NCBI RefSeq assembly: GCF_005484945.1
Contig: NZ_CP034035.1
Span: forward strand, 868,001-932,000
DNA from: Brenneria rubrifaciens
Lineage (GTDB): Bacteria > Pseudomonadota > Gammaproteobacteria > Enterobacterales > Enterobacteriaceae
Length of the DNA: 64,000 nucleotides
Reading direction: 5' to 3'
Positions 15,207 through 25,760 of the stretch are shown piece by piece (positions within the stretch are counted from its first letter, which is position 1; each line of letters opens with the position of its first letter). Below the pieces are notes generated by a model that did no database searches, was not told the origin of the DNA, and was given only the letters and a program-made list of their open reading frames with translations. The position numbers and the translations under genes are program-made.

Positions 15207-15320
15207 CAAGTATTGGACGCTTTGCATGTTGCCGGAAAGCGGCCACATTTTTGACCATCGTCGGCAAAACAGATTCAGAAAGCTGTCATTCTAATCGACT
15301 CTGCATCCCACCAAAAGGGG

Positions 15321-15344
15321 CCGGGGCCACAATGCCCCGGATTC
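15321..15344 (-). terminator. Probable trxC terminator
   Basis: Downstream of trxC on the minus strand, CCGGGGC and GCCCCGG pair around a six-base loop (15321-15340), followed by CCCCTTTT. The stem is strong but the T run is short and offset. Confidence 0.5.
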
Positions 15345-15353
15345 TGACTATTT

Positions 15354-15773
15354 TTACAGCGATTCATCCAGCCAGGCTTCAAAGGGGGTTTTAGGCAGTG
15401 CGCCATTGAGCATATCCACCAGTTTTCCCTGTTTGAACAGCATCAGGGTCGGAATGGTGCGAATTCGGAAACGAGCGCTAAGCTGCGGTTCTGATTCAGT
15501 ATTGACTTTAATAAAGCGTATTTTATCACCGCGTTCTTGTGCGACACTTTCAAACACGGGGGCAAAGTTGACGCAAGGTCCGCACCAGGGGGCCCAGAAG
15601 TCGACAACAACCGGTAAATCGTCCTGAAGCAATTTATCCAGCGTCGCATCTGTTGCGTTCACGACTTCGCCTGTGAACAGGGATTCGCCACAACTTCCAC
15701 ATGTAGAGTGGTCCTCGATACGTTCTTTAGGCAGACGATTTGTTGTGTGGCAAGATCCACATACCGTATTCAT
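15354..15773 (-). CDS. trxC: Thioredoxin 2 (zinc-binding)
   Basis: A 139-residue cytoplasmic disulfide reductase, the same length as E. coli Trx2. The N-terminal extension carries two CxxC pairs (C5/C8 and C25/C28) that bind zinc. The thioredoxin fold follows, with active site WCGPC at residues 63-67 and the cis-proline segment RTIPTLMLF. In E. coli this gene belongs to the OxyR regulon. I did not identify an OxyR site here with confidence. It is transcribed divergently from yfiF. Confidence 0.97.
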   Translation of the reverse strand: MNTVCGSCHTTNRLPKERIEDHSTCGSCGESLFTGEVVNATDATLDKLLQDDLPVVVDFWAPWCGPCVNFAPVFESVAQERGDKIRFIKVNTESEPQLSARFRIRTIPTLMLFKQGKLVDMLNGALPKTPFEAWLDESL

Positions 15774-16021
15774 AATGGGGCCTCAAAGGAAAAAGGGCTA
15801 AAATAAGTGTCTCGTTAATGAACGATGTTACGGATAAGCAGTAAAAGATTAACAATATGTTGCTTATTAGTAGTGAGTTAAGTATGGCGGGCAAGGCAGT
15901 GGTCAACAACGTGGTTTGCTCAATGGCTACAATAGTTGTCGGCTTTTACGACAAGTCGGTGGCTAAGCGGATGTACATAAGGTAATCTTCGCGCCCGGCG
16001 CGTAGGTAGGTGGAGAGAACG

Positions 16022-17170
16022 ATGAGCGATTCATTCAATAGCAAGAGCGGCAAAGTCCGCGTGATGTACGTCCGTAGCGATGATGAGGGCGAGAAAGAGA
16101 ATAAAAACACGCGTCCTGAAGGTAAGGAGCGTCGCAGTGAGAATCGCGGCGGCCGGCGCGAAGGAAGCGATTCACGGGATAAACGTGAAAAACCCCGGCA
16201 TCCTCGCGATACAAATCCTCGCTATGCGCGTGAAAACCCTTCACGTGAGGGAGAATCGCGTGAAAAGAGCCCGTGGGGCAAAGAACGTAGCGAACGGTCG
16301 CGCCGTCCGCACAACGAAGGCGGCGCGTTTAATGATTCTCCTTGGAAAACCGTTTCTCGTGCGCCAGGCGAAGAGTCCGAATCGGATCACGGCGGCATCA
16401 GTGGCAAAAGCCTGATAGATCCTGCGCAAATTCGCCGTCAGCGTCAGGAAGAAACGCGTGTTTACGGCGAGAACGCCTGTCATGCGCTGTTCAAAAGCCG
16501 TCCAGAGGCGATTGTTCGCGCATGGTTCCTACAGGAGGTCACGCCACGTTTCCGCGAGGCTCTGCGCTGGATGGCGGCGAACCGGAAAGCCTATCACGTC
16601 GTCGAGGATGAGGAGCTTATCAAGGCGTCTGGCACGGAGCACCACGGCGGCGTCTGTTTCCTGATTAAGAAGCGTCAGGGTATGGATGTGCATGAGTACT
16701 TGCAAGCGGCTGGCGAGCGGGATTGCGTGCTGGCGCTGGAAGAGGTGGGCAATCCGCATAACCTCGGCGGAATCATGCGTAGCTGTGCGCACTTCGGTGT
16801 GAAAGGCGTGCTGATTCAGGATGCGGCTCAGTTGGAATCGGGTGCGGCGGTTCGCACCGCTGAAGGTGGCGCTGAACATGTCAAAGCCATTAATGCGGAT
16901 GATTTTTTGTCGGTATTGAATGCGTTCCGTCATGCGGGTTATACCATTGTGACCACGTCCAGCCATAAAGGTACGCCGCTGTCGAAAACCACCTTCCCGG
17001 CCAGAACGGTGATCGTGTTGGGTCAGGAGAGCGATGGCTTGTCTGACGGCGCCTGGCAACAGGGTGACGTCAAGGTTTCCATCGACGGCACCGGCAAGGT
17101 CGAAAGTCTGAATATTTCTGTGGCAACCGGCGTTCTGCTCTCTGAGTGGTGGCGCCAGAATCGGGCCTGA
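16022..17170 (+). CDS. yfiF: SpoU/TrmH-family tRNA/rRNA methyltransferase YfiF
   Basis: A 382-residue protein with a SPOUT-type RNA 2'-O-methyltransferase domain. After a conserved start ([13 protein letters not shown]), about 100 residues are extremely rich in Arg, Glu, Lys and Ser and probably disordered. [11 protein letters not shown] then leads into an RNA-binding substrate domain and the knotted catalytic domain with [26 protein letters not shown] and [15 protein letters not shown]. coli YfiF has 345 aa; the excess is in the charged linker. ATG 16022 follows GGAGAG at 16012 and is preferred over the GTG at 16010. The RNA target is not evident from sequence. Confidence 0.9.
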   Translation: MSDSFNSKSGKVRVMYVRSDDEGEKENKNTRPEGKERRSENRGGRREGSDSRDKREKPRHPRDTNPRYARENPSREGESREKSPWGKERSERSRRPHNEGGAFNDSPWKTVSRAPGEESESDHGGISGKSLIDPAQIRRQRQEETRVYGENACHALFKSRPEAIVRAWFLQEVTPRFREALRWMAANRKAYHVVEDEELIKASGTEHHGGVCFLIKKRQGMDVHEYLQAAGERDCVLALEEVGNPHNLGGIMRSCAHFGVKGVLIQDAAQLESGAAVRTAEGGAEHVKAINADDFLSVLNAFRHAGYTIVTTSSHKGTPLSKTTFPARTVIVLGQESDGLSDGAWQQGDVKVSIDGTGKVESLNISVATGVLLSEWWRQNRA

Positions 17171-17190
17171 TGAAGCAAGATTGAACCGAA

Positions 17191-17211
17191 GAGGCATCCC
17201 TGGGGTGCCTC
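17191..17211 (+). terminator. Hairpin after yfiF, possible terminator
   Basis: GAGGCA and TGCCTC (17191-17196, 17206-17211) form a short stem between the convergent yfiF and emrB. No T run follows, so termination is doubtful. Confidence 0.3.
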
Positions 17212-17233
17212 AGACGGTTGCAAATCCGTTGAC

Positions 17234-18769
17234 TCAGTGCGCGCCACCGCCCGTGCCGGCGGCGGTAAAAGGTGGGCGGGTGAACCACACCAGAATCAAC
17301 AACACTAAAAATACTCCCGCGGCGGCCCAGAATATTTCGTTGGCGGAAATAATCAGCCCCTGTGCGGTAACCTCTTGCGCAATATAAGCGGAAGCCTGGG
17401 ATTGACTCATCCCCATTGCCTGCAACCGTTGATAGGTTTCCTGCGCTATCGGATGATAAGGCGTCACTGATTCCGTAAGATGCGCATGGTGCAAGGATTC
17501 GCGCTGCGCCCACAAGGTTGTGGTGATGGACGTCCCGATCGACCCTGCCAGCGTTCGGGTAAAGTTCGACAGGCTAGATGCCGCCGCCAGACGCTCAGGC
17601 GGCAATCCCGATAGCATGATGGTGGTCAGCGGCATAAAAAAGCAAGCCACGGCGAATCCCTGCGCGAATTGCGGCCATGCGGATGCCCCAAAATCCATGC
17701 CCGGCTCGAAGGTGTAGGCGCGCCAGTAAAAACAGACGGCATACATAATAAAGCTGAAGGTAACCAGCTTGCGCATGTCCAGACGCGGCGTAAAACGGCC
17801 GATGACCGGTGACAGCACCACGGGCATCAACCCCACCGGGGCCGATGCCAGCCCAGCCCAGGTAGCGGTGTAGCCATAAACCTCCTGCAACAATTGCGGC
17901 AGCAAAACAATGGCGCCGAAATAGAACATGTAGGCCAGACTGATACACAAACATCCGATAGTGAAATTACGGGATTTGAACAGCGATAAATCCACGACCG
18001 GGTGATCGTCTGTCAGTTCCCAAACGATCAGAAAAGCCAGCGAGATAACGGCCACCACGGTCAGGATGACGATCTCGCTGGAGTTAAACCAGTCCAGCTC
18101 TTTTCCCCTGTCAAGCATCATCTGGAGGCTGCCGATACCGATAATCAGCAGCGCCAACCCAATGGTATCAATGGGCTTGATTTCTGTTTTGGTTTCGCGC
18201 CCGCGTAAAGTTTGCAAGGTAATAAAGACAACGACGGCGCCGAGTGGAACGTTGATGAAGAAGATCCAGCCCCAATGGTAGTTGTCGCTGATCCAGCCGC
18301 CGAGAATCGGACCGCAGATCGGCGCCACCACCACGGTCATCGACCAGAGCGCCAGCGCGACGCTGCGTTTGGCCGGCGGGTAGTTGTTGAGCAACAGGCT
18401 TTGTGATAACGGGATGAGCGGCCCGGCCGCGATACCCTGTAGGACGCGGGCAAAAATCAACATCTCCAGGCTGCTGGAAACGCCGCACAGCCATGAGGTC
18501 AGCGCAAACAGGGTGGTAGACCACAGAAACAGGCGAACCTCACCAAAACGTTTGGCCAGCCAACCCGTAATCGGGATGGAGATCGCGTTGGCGACGCCGA
18601 ACGAGGTGATCACCCAAGTGCCTTGTGAGTTCGACGCCCCCAGATTACCGGCGATAGTGGGAATGGCGACGTTGGCGATGGTGGAGTCCAACACCTGCAT
18701 GAACGTCGCCAGTGATAAGGCTACGGTCATCCAGGCTAGACTGGCCCCTTTAAGCGGTTCTCTCGGCAC
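17234..18769 (-). CDS. emrB: Multidrug efflux MFS permease EmrB
   Basis: A 511-residue inner-membrane drug:H+ antiporter of the DHA2 (14-TM) family that works with EmrA and an outer-membrane TolC-type channel. The DHA2 signature LDSTIANVAIPTIAGNLG is at residues 28-45. The motif WLAKRFGEVRLF and an antiporter-type segment GPILGGWISDNYHWGWIF follow. E. coli EmrB is 512 aa. The gene begins 17 bp after emrA and is the last gene of emrRAB. Confidence 0.95.
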   Translation of the reverse strand: MPREPLKGASLAWMTVALSLATFMQVLDSTIANVAIPTIAGNLGASNSQGTWVITSFGVANAISIPITGWLAKRFGEVRLFLWSTTLFALTSWLCGVSSSLEMLIFARVLQGIAAGPLIPLSQSLLLNNYPPAKRSVALALWSMTVVVAPICGPILGGWISDNYHWGWIFFINVPLGAVVVFITLQTLRGRETKTEIKPIDTIGLALLIIGIGSLQMMLDRGKELDWFNSSEIVILTVVAVISLAFLIVWELTDDHPVVDLSLFKSRNFTIGCLCISLAYMFYFGAIVLLPQLLQEVYGYTATWAGLASAPVGLMPVVLSPVIGRFTPRLDMRKLVTFSFIMYAVCFYWRAYTFEPGMDFGASAWPQFAQGFAVACFFMPLTTIMLSGLPPERLAAASSLSNFTRTLAGSIGTSITTTLWAQRESLHHAHLTESVTPYHPIAQETYQRLQAMGMSQSQASAYIAQEVTAQGLIISANEIFWAAAGVFLVLLILVWFTRPPFTAAGTGGGAH

Positions 18770-18786
18770 GTTTCTCTCCTGACAGA

Positions 18787-19965
18787 TTAACCCGCGTTAG
18801 CCTGAATGATGCTGCTAATCATTTGGTTGACTGGCGTGAGATCGAGCGACAGGGCATCACTGGTATAGGCTGGCGTGCCGCGTGGCGTTTCGGACAGCGC
18901 TCTACCGCCGGTGTCGGTGGTATCGACATTAACCCACGCGGACAGACCGATGCGCAACGGATGCTCGGCAATTTGCTGCGGCTCCAACTCGATACGTACG
19001 GGCAGACGCTGGACAACCTTGATCCAGTTGCCCGTGGCATTTTGTGCAGGCAGCAGCGAGAACGCGCTGCCGGTTCCCATATCAAGGCCAATCACCTTGC
19101 CCTGATAAACCACATCATCGCCGTAGATATCGGCGATTACGGTAGCAGGTTGGCCGATACGCATATTGGCCAGTTGCGTTTCCTTAAAGTTGGCGTCGAC
19201 CCACAGGTGGTCGGCAGGAACAATGGCCATTAGCGCGGACGTGGTGGAAATGCGGGCTCCCACCTGAACGCTGCGGCGTGAAACGTAGCCACTAACCGGG
19301 CTGACGATTTTGGTGCGCTGCAAGGACAGCCAGGCGTCGCGCATTTCCGCGGCGGCCTGTTGCACCGCTGGCTGCTGCTCCAGTGGCGTATTCATCACCA
19401 CGGCCTGATTAGCCAGATATTGCTGTTTGGCCACTTCCAGCGAGGCTTTGGCGCTGGCGACGGCGTCACGGGCGTGCTGGACTTCCTCACGGCCAATAGC
19501 GTTGGCGCTGCCCAGGGCCTCCCGGCGGTTCAAGTCACTTTGCGCTTTGTTTAATTCCGTCTGGCGCAGTTCGATATTGGCCTGATATTGTTTGCTGTTA
19601 ATGATTAACTGATGCGTTTGACGCACGCTGCTGGCGAGGGCGGTTTTCGCACGTTCAAAGGCTTGCTGCGCATCCGTCGGATCCAGTTCGACCAGCACGT
19701 CGCCCTGTTTGACAAAATCGGTATTATCGACATTGACGCGGGTGACGCTGCCCGTCACCTGCGCCATCACCTGAATCTGATTGCCGGCAATATAGGCATC
19801 GTCCGTCCTTTGGTGGGGTCTGAGAATCAGGAACCAGTAAATGACCCAGATAGCGCCAAGCACAATAAAAATAAGGGTCATCAGCGTCAGTACTCGTTTA
19901 CGCTGTCTTTTCTTGTTTTTCTGCATAGTTTGTTGCGGGGCCTGATTTTCCACGTTTTCACTCAT
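18787..19965 (-). CDS. emrA: Multidrug efflux periplasmic adaptor EmrA
   Basis: A 392-residue HlyD-type membrane-fusion protein linking EmrB to the outer-membrane channel. It has a basic cytoplasmic head, one transmembrane helix (about residues 24-48), a lipoyl half-motif (GNQIQVMAQVTGSVTRVNVD), a long coiled-coil hairpin (about 90-210), the second lipoyl half and a beta-barrel ending with LRIGLSAWVNVDT. The length matches E. coli EmrA (390). It is separated from emrR by a 188-bp gap. Confidence 0.95.
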   Translation of the reverse strand: MSENVENQAPQQTMQKNKKRQRKRVLTLMTLIFIVLGAIWVIYWFLILRPHQRTDDAYIAGNQIQVMAQVTGSVTRVNVDNTDFVKQGDVLVELDPTDAQQAFERAKTALASSVRQTHQLIINSKQYQANIELRQTELNKAQSDLNRREALGSANAIGREEVQHARDAVASAKASLEVAKQQYLANQAVVMNTPLEQQPAVQQAAAEMRDAWLSLQRTKIVSPVSGYVSRRSVQVGARISTTSALMAIVPADHLWVDANFKETQLANMRIGQPATVIADIYGDDVVYQGKVIGLDMGTGSAFSLLPAQNATGNWIKVVQRLPVRIELEPQQIAEHPLRIGLSAWVNVDTTDTGGRALSETPRGTPAYTSDALSLDLTPVNQMISSIIQANAG

Positions 19966-20153
19966 GGGGGCGCTCTCTTTGTTCGCTTTTTTACCTGGAT
20001 ATCTCGGTCGTTACGTTCACCTGGCGTAAATAGGGAGCAGGGAAACGACAATCGGTTTTTTCAGCAAAAACCCCGTCCTCCTGATGAAATAATCATTGGG
20101 AAAGATGAGATTTGAGGAGGGAGACGATATTTTTTGTTTTAAAAATTAACCTG

Positions 20154-20669
20154 TTAAATGTCTCTTATTTCGTCCATTTCATCCAGCCGGGTCAGCAGTT
20201 TTCGCATCAGCGTTTCCAGCTGTTTTCGTTCGTCAGCGGTGAGCGTCGACCAGAGAAAATGGAGGCTTGTATGTTGCGGCGGAAGCAACTGGTCAAGGAA
20301 CGCTTTGCCAGCTTCCGTCATGTGTAAGTGCAGGCAGCGGCGGTCGCTATTGCTTTCACGCCTTTCTATCCAGCCTCTTTTCTCCAAATCGTCAGCAATA
20401 CGCGTGGCGTTGGTGCGCGATGAACCCAGCGCGGCACTCAGTTCAGACGGCTGGATACTGTAGGACTCCTGCGCTTCCAACGTAATGAGCGCCATGAACA
20501 GGGTTTCATTAATCCCTTGTTCTTTCAGCATCCTATTTCTGTGATCCAGAATTTTACTCTGCATGTGCATACATAAACGCAGCAAGAGCACTTCCTGATA
20601 GGGAAAATCGGGTTTACGTGAAGCTCGCAGGCTTAGCATTTTTTCGATGGGGGTGAATGAACTATCCAT
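20154..20669 (-). CDS. emrR: MarR-family repressor EmrR (MprA)
   Basis: A 171-residue MarR-type winged-helix regulator that represses its own emrRAB operon and releases DNA when it binds uncouplers and drugs. The HTH is around [36 protein letters not shown], with the wing residues [12 protein letters not shown] chose ATG 20669 ([12 protein letters not shown]), matching the E. coli N-terminus and preceded by GAGGT about ten bases upstream. The in-frame ATG at 20693 would add eight residues. Confidence 0.94.
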   Translation of the reverse strand: MDSSFTPIEKMLSLRASRKPDFPYQEVLLLRLCMHMQSKILDHRNRMLKEQGINETLFMALITLEAQESYSIQPSELSAALGSSRTNATRIADDLEKRGWIERRESNSDRRCLHLHMTEAGKAFLDQLLPPQHTSLHFLWSTLTADERKQLETLMRKLLTRLDEMDEIRDI

Positions 20670-21030
20670 TTTTATGTGAACCTCATTAATCACGGTCTGT
20701 ATAGTAACTAATGTTATTACGTGGGTAAATGAGAAAGCGGACTTAATTCTGTGTCAGAAAGTAAGAAAAAACATCTCTGGAAATGCGCTGATCCAATTTT
20801 TTGTGATGGAGATCGGTGGGTTAGGTGGGTTTTAACTCTATATCAAAATAATTTAAAACAATGCCGTGGCAATAAGGCGTCAGACAAAGCAGATTAAGAC
20901 GGTTCTGCGGCTTTTAAGCCTAATGGCGTCCCTGCCATTAGGCTGGAGAATGGCTTCCCCGGAGAGATGAAACGTTAAACCGTCGGCATTAGGCGGGCTA
21001 AGCCGCCTATAAGATTAAAGGGTAAATCGC
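20670..21030. other. emrR-proX intergenic region with two hairpins
   Basis: No gene is seen in 361 bp. The emrR promoter must lie in the part next to emrR, but I did not pin it. AGCCTAATGGC pairs with GCCATTAGGCT (20917-20944), and TAGGCGG pairs with CCGCCTA (20990-21009), the latter just after proX on the minus strand. Either could end proX transcription, though neither has a clear T tract. Confidence 0.5.
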
Positions 21031-22035
21031 TTACTTTGCTGCTTCAGCGGCGGTTTTTACCCAACCGTCAAACTGTTGCTGGTGAGCTTTGATCCAACCA
21101 TCCGCATGACGTTCGATATCCCGCTGCGAATTCTCGCCTTGGTGCATACGCAGGTTCTGCGCATTGATGTCGCTCAGCGGTAATTTCATGATGGAAAACA
21201 GTTTCGCTGCTGCCGGATTCTTCTCCGCCCAGGCTTTATTGGCCGCAATTTTCATGTTGTTGACCGGGAAGCCATAGTCCGCGCCGTTAGGCAGTTTGGT
21301 ACTGATTCCTTTCATTTTTCCCGGTTGAGAAGAGAAAGGCACCTGTAGCCATGCCACATCACGTCCCGGAACCAACACATCGCTGACCCAGTACGGTGTC
21401 CAGGCGTAGTAAAGAATCGGCTTGCCTTCTTTATAGCGGGTAATGGTATCGGCTATCAGGGCGGCGTAATTTCCCTGATTATGTTCGACGGTTTTGGTCA
21501 GGCCGTAGGCGCTGATGTGGTTATTGATCGCGGCTTCGCAGCCCCAACCCGGATTACAACCCGTCAAGTCAGCTTTACCATCACCGTTGGTATCAAACAG
21601 TTTAGCGATTTTCGGATCTTTTAACTGCTCAATATTGGTGATCTTATACTGCTCGGCGGTTTTTTTATCGATCAGGTAACCCTGTGCGGCGCCGGAAACA
21701 TATACACCCTGACGATAGAATTTGGCGTCGCCGCCAGCGGAAGCATACATGTCAGACTGAAGCGGGTCCCAGTTTACGGCGATAAAGGTGGCGTCACCGG
21801 AGGCAATCGACGTGTAGGCGACATTGTAGTCCACTTCACGAATCGGTTGTACCTCATAGCCCAGCTTTTCCAGCGCCCGGTTAACCAGCAGTGTCTGGAA
21901 TGTTTCCTCGGAAATGGTGCTTTGCACCGGGATGACCTGGACGCCTTTGCCGGGCAGTTCGCCGTCGGCGGCGTAAATCGATGCGCTCAATAGCGCGGTG
22001 CTCAGGGCTGCTGCCCAGATTCTGGTTTTATGCAT
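21031..22035 (-). CDS. proX: Glycine betaine/proline-binding protein ProX
   Basis: A 334-residue periplasmic solute-binding protein of the ProU osmoprotectant transporter. It has a Sec signal peptide (residues 1-22, cut near IYA-ADG). Conserved ProX stretches include [15 protein letters not shown], the disulfide region [14 protein letters not shown] and [13 protein letters not shown], whose tryptophans belong to the betaine-binding aromatic box. E. coli ProX is 330 aa. It follows proW after 187 bp, the last gene of proVWX. Confidence 0.96.
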   Translation of the reverse strand: MHKTRIWAAALSTALLSASIYAADGELPGKGVQVIPVQSTISEETFQTLLVNRALEKLGYEVQPIREVDYNVAYTSIASGDATFIAVNWDPLQSDMYASAGGDAKFYRQGVYVSGAAQGYLIDKKTAEQYKITNIEQLKDPKIAKLFDTNGDGKADLTGCNPGWGCEAAINNHISAYGLTKTVEHNQGNYAALIADTITRYKEGKPILYYAWTPYWVSDVLVPGRDVAWLQVPFSSQPGKMKGISTKLPNGADYGFPVNNMKIAANKAWAEKNPAAAKLFSIMKLPLSDINAQNLRMHQGENSQRDIERHADGWIKAHQQQFDGWVKTAAEAAK

Positions 22036-22222
22036 AATGGTTCCCTCTTTCTATGTTGTGTTTTATCTCTCAATTCGCAGGCGCGCTGGCGTTCGCCAGG
22101 ACATTTGCGCGCGTTTCGTGTTCAAACGGCCTGCGAGAATGGATGCCTGATATAACAGGCGCTGAGTCTGGTATTGGATGTTACCGGTTGTCTTGATGCC
22201 GACAGACAACCGGCGTACTGCG

Positions 22223-23434
22223 TTACGGCTTGATGAAAGGGCGGGTGATCAGGCCGATAGGACCGACGGTATACCAGCTTTTGCTGCCCTTGCTGCGTCT
22301 GTCTCGGCCCAGTGATTGGGTCAGACGGTCGAGAATGATGGCCAGAATAACGATACCGACGCCACCGACGGCGGCCAGTCCCATATCCAGGCGACCGATG
22401 CCGCGCAGCACCATTTGGCCTAAACCGCCTACGGCGATCATGGAGGCAATCACCACCATCGACAACGCCAGCATCAGCGTCTGATTCACGCCCGCCATGA
22501 TGGTCGGCATCGCCAGCGGCAACTGGACTTTAAACAGCATCTGACGCGGACTGGCCCCGAAGGATTCCGCCGCTTCGATCAGGTCGGCCGGAACCTGACG
22601 AATGCCCAAAATGGTGAGACGGATAATCGGCGGCAGGGCAAAGATAATGGTGACCACGACGCCTGGCACATTACCGATGCCGAACAGCATGACAATCGGC
22701 ACCAGATAAACAAACGCCGGCGTTGTCTGCATCGCATCCAGCAAGGGACGGATAATTCTGGCGGCGCCCTCGCTGCGTGCCAGCCAGATCCCCATTGGCA
22801 AGCCTATTAATATGCAAAAGAACAGTGCCGTCAGCACCAGTGCCAGCGTAATCATCGCCTGCGACCACGCGCCGATGGCCCCGATGAGAATCAGGGAAAT
22901 CAGCGTGACCGCGCCCATGCCCAGACTCGACATCTGCCAGGCCAGCAGTGAAAACACCAGAATGGCGATTGGCGCGGGCATGCCGAGCAGCAATTGTTGG
23001 AAACCGCTCAGAATGAAATCGACGGGGATGCGCACGCCCTGAAAAACGGGTCTGAAATGCAGAACGACCCAGTCGATTCCCTGTGTGACCCAGCTATCCA
23101 GCGGGATCAGGGTATCCTTGAACGGATCGAGCCAATTAAAGTGTTCAGGCGTCGTTGGTGTGGCGCTGTTCAGCCAGTCACTGCTTTGCTGTGCCGCGTC
23201 CGCGCCTCCGGGACTCGGCGCGCCGCCCCATGCGTCCGTGCCGGCGGACCCGGGATCGGTTTGCGGCGCAGCCTCTTGTCCGGCCGGCGGCGTCTGATCG
23301 GTTGGCGCGTTTTGTGTTGTGGACGACCAGGGATCGCTTTGTGTCGCGGCGTCCTTCTGGTTCGCCGCCAGATCGGTGCCCTGTTCAGGTACGGCGTTGG
23401 TGTTTTCCCATGGATTCGATGTTGATTTACTCAT
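22223..23434 (-). CDS. proW: Glycine betaine/proline ABC permease ProW
   Basis: The 403-residue inner-membrane permease of ProU. From about residue 95 on ([19 protein letters not shown]) it follows E. coli ProW closely: several TM helices, the permease EAA loop ([20 protein letters not shown]) and the C-terminus [17 protein letters not shown]. coli ProW is 354 aa. The extra ~49 residues lie in the soluble N-terminus, which is rich in Pro, Ala, Asp, Gln and Thr with Trp motifs at W9, W36, W69 and W87. It overlaps the end of proV by 8 bp (ATGAGTAA), indicating translational coupling. Confidence 0.95.
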   Translation of the reverse strand: MSKSTSNPWENTNAVPEQGTDLAANQKDAATQSDPWSSTTQNAPTDQTPPAGQEAAPQTDPGSAGTDAWGGAPSPGGADAAQQSSDWLNSATPTTPEHFNWLDPFKDTLIPLDSWVTQGIDWVVLHFRPVFQGVRIPVDFILSGFQQLLLGMPAPIAILVFSLLAWQMSSLGMGAVTLISLILIGAIGAWSQAMITLALVLTALFFCILIGLPMGIWLARSEGAARIIRPLLDAMQTTPAFVYLVPIVMLFGIGNVPGVVVTIIFALPPIIRLTILGIRQVPADLIEAAESFGASPRQMLFKVQLPLAMPTIMAGVNQTLMLALSMVVIASMIAVGGLGQMVLRGIGRLDMGLAAVGGVGIVILAIILDRLTQSLGRDRRSKGSKSWYTVGPIGLITRPFIKP

Positions 23435-24629
23435 TGGTCACTCCTTCCTTATCCAGCGCCTGTAGCAGCATTCCTTTGGAAATGATGCCAATGTACTCGT
23501 TGTTTTCACCGATGACCGGGACCGCGCAAGGAGCCTGCGCAACCTGGGAGATCAGCTCATTGAGCGACATATCGGCGGGCACAGGAACCGGTTCTGAAAG
23601 CAGCGCCTGTTCCAGCGGCTGTTGGTCTTTCAACGCCTGTTTCAGAGAGTCAATCGACACGATACCAATAAATTTCTGTCCGCGTTCCAGCACGTAGCCG
23701 TAATCGCGGTCTTCGTCCTGCAAAATTTTCAGCGCGGAACGCGGTCCGACTCCCGGCGTTTTACGAATAAGCGTCACCGGACGACGGCGGGCGATATCCT
23801 TGGCGCTGAACACGTGGCTGATGTCCACGCCGCGAAAGAAGGTGCGAACGTAGTCGTTGGCCGGGTTATTCAGAATCTCATCCGGCGTGCCGACCTGAAT
23901 GACTTCGCCGCCGTGCATGATGGCGATGCGGTCACCGATGCGCATCGCCTCATCCAGATCGTGCGAGATGAAGACGATAGTGCGCTGGTTGCGGGACTGG
24001 AGCTTGATCAATTCATCCTGCATTTCTGCACGGATCAACGGGTCCAGTGCGGAAAAAGCTTCATCCATCAGCAGAATATCCGGGTCATTCGCCAGTGCGC
24101 GGGCCAGACCGACGCGCTGCCGCATCCCGCCGGAAAGTTCATCTGGATAGGAGTTGGCATAGGTGTCAAGCCCGACCTGTTGCAGCGCGTTCAGCGCTTT
24201 TTGCTCACGCTCCACTTTGGGTAATCCAGCGAGTTCCATGCCGAACGCCGTATTGTTGAGAATATTCAGATGCGGCATGAGTGCGAAAGACTGGAATACC
24301 ATACTGATTTTCTTGCGGCGTACGTCGCGCAATGCGGCATCGGATATCTGAGCGATATCTTCCCCATCAATCAGAACCTGACCTCTGGTCGGTTCTATCA
24401 GACGATTGAGAAGGCGTACCATGGTGGATTTACCGGAACCGGATAATCCCATGATGACAAATATCTCGCCTTCTTCAATGGCCAGACTGGCATCTTTAAC
24501 CCCAATTGTGAGGCCGGTTTTTTCAAATACCTGGTCCTTGCTCAAGCCCATACCAATCAGTTTGAAGGCGCGCTCAGGGTGCTCGCCAAATACTTTGTAG
24601 AGATTCTTTACTTCAAGTTTAATTGCCAT
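23427..24629 (-). CDS. proV: Glycine betaine/proline ABC ATPase ProV
   Basis: A 400-residue cytoplasmic ATPase of ProU, the same length as in E. coli. Walker [10 protein letters not shown], signature [15 protein letters not shown], Walker B ILLMDEAF and the switch histidine (FISHD) are visible. Tandem CBS domains at the C-terminus (about 280-400) are the ionic-strength sensors of this family. It is the first gene of the operon, with a weak AGGA ribosome-binding site. Confidence 0.97.
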   Translation of the reverse strand: MAIKLEVKNLYKVFGEHPERAFKLIGMGLSKDQVFEKTGLTIGVKDASLAIEEGEIFVIMGLSGSGKSTMVRLLNRLIEPTRGQVLIDGEDIAQISDAALRDVRRKKISMVFQSFALMPHLNILNNTAFGMELAGLPKVEREQKALNALQQVGLDTYANSYPDELSGGMRQRVGLARALANDPDILLMDEAFSALDPLIRAEMQDELIKLQSRNQRTIVFISHDLDEAMRIGDRIAIMHGGEVIQVGTPDEILNNPANDYVRTFFRGVDISHVFSAKDIARRRPVTLIRKTPGVGPRSALKILQDEDRDYGYVLERGQKFIGIVSIDSLKQALKDQQPLEQALLSEPVPVPADMSLNELISQVAQAPCAVPVIGENNEYIGIISKGMLLQALDKEGVTNE

Positions 24630-25373
24630 GAAATTATTGTTTTCCTATGGTCATTTATAATTCTATAACATCATCCTGGTAATGATTAAACGCGTTATAC
24701 CCTACCATACTGAGATTCTGAGACAACCCCTTGCCGTCTGAATGACGGGGCGTAAAGAGAGATGATTAATGTGATTTTTATACGCTTTTCCATGTTGTAT
24801 TTTCATTGGTTTTCATAAATTCAGGATGGTGATATTAATTTAAATTTAATATTTAACAATGGGTTATTGTTTTTTACTTTTATGCTGGAAATAATTTTAT
24901 GCAACGGGAGATTGATCGTTGATTATTCTGGTTTTTATTTGGTTAATATAAATTTGAATATTTGATGTCTATCGGGTAACAGGCACTCAAATAGAGCGAT
25001 TTATGTGCATAAATTATTGAGCAGATCGTCGCCATGGTGATCCAGTATAGCAAAATTAGCGGAAGGAGCTGTCCGGTGTGATTGATCACGTTTTTGCGGT
25101 GGTAAACGGCGATATTATAACCGTCATAGAGTGTGATTCAGCTAACAAAAATATATTTCGTATTGACATCGATTATTCGTCAATATTTTCCTGTCGGTGG
25201 CACGGTAATTTTCCGTTCTTGCTGGTCGGCCTCAAACCTTATTTCCCTCAATAACCAGACGATATCTCCCGATTAAACGCGACGCTGGCGAAGCGTACAC
25301 GCCCCCCGGACCGGCTGCAAACCGATCCGGGGGGCGTGGCTATTGCAAGACGTGAAATGAAAAGCGTAACGCG
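24630..25373. other. Long A/T-rich region upstream of proV
   Basis: This 744-bp stretch holds no convincing gene. The 24740-25200 part is strongly A/T-rich with A and T tracts, compatible with the curved, H-NS-silenced regulatory DNA known upstream of proU. It also contains the downstream end of the hpxWXYZ operon. A repeat, CCCCCCGGACCGG against CCGATCCGGGGGG (about 25302-25338), makes a strong hairpin just beyond hpxZ and may be its terminator. Confidence 0.5.
24699..24726 (-). promoter_or_regulatory. proU main (P2-type) promoter
   Basis: On the minus strand TTGTCT (24726-24721) and TAGGGT (24704-24699) have a 16-base spacer, about 70 bases before proV. The -10 TAGGGT and its spacing resemble the osmotically induced proU promoter as I recall it from E. 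coli and Salmonella. Confidence 0.65.
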
Positions 25374-25760
25374 CTATTCGCTCATCAGGCTGACGTGAGC
25401 GGCAACGATGCGCCAGCCTTCCGGCATTTTCACCCAGGTTTGCATCTGGCGTCCGATTTTCGCACTGCCTTCACGACGAAACTCTGTGCTTGCCACCGCC
25501 ATATGCTCTCCGTAGGCGGTGATAACCGTATTCTGCAACTGGCGATCCAGCCCGGCGGACGGGCGGGCCAGACGAAATGCCCGGATTTCATCAATCCCGT
25601 ACAGGTTTTCTCCCGCGCCATAGCGAACGGTGCGGGCATCGTGCCAGAACAACTCATCCAATACATCGATGTCATTACCGGTCAAGGCTTTTTCATAACG
25701 ATGGAAGGCGTGAGTGACTTCAGCCAGCACATCGGGCTGATTAATGTTGTCATACAGCAT
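25374..25760 (-). CDS. hpxZ: HpxZ, SnoaL/NTF2-like oxalurate-catabolism protein
   Basis: A 128-residue protein of the AtzH/HpxZ family (cone-shaped NTF2-like fold) with the typical segment FWHDARTVRYGAGENLYGIDEIRAFR and a C-terminus ending in WRIVAAHVS. Its biochemical role is not settled; it is encoded with oxalurate catabolism genes in Klebsiella. I place the start at ATG 25760, eight bases after AGGAG, giving a TAATG stop/start overlap with hpxY. ATG 25766 lies too close to the ribosome-binding site. The upstream in-frame extension belongs to hpxY sequence. Confidence 0.85.
   Translation of the reverse strand: MLYDNINQPDVLAEVTHAFHRYEKALTGNDIDVLDELFWHDARTVRYGAGENLYGIDEIRAFRLARPSAGLDRQLQNTVITAYGEHMAVASTEFRREGSAKIGRQMQTWVKMPEGWRIVAAHVSLMSE

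Noticed and set aside
25077-25090. TGTGATTGATCACG as a CRP site upstream of proV
   Set aside because: The half-sites are separated by four bases instead of six and the site is about 450 bp from proV; probably a chance palindrome.
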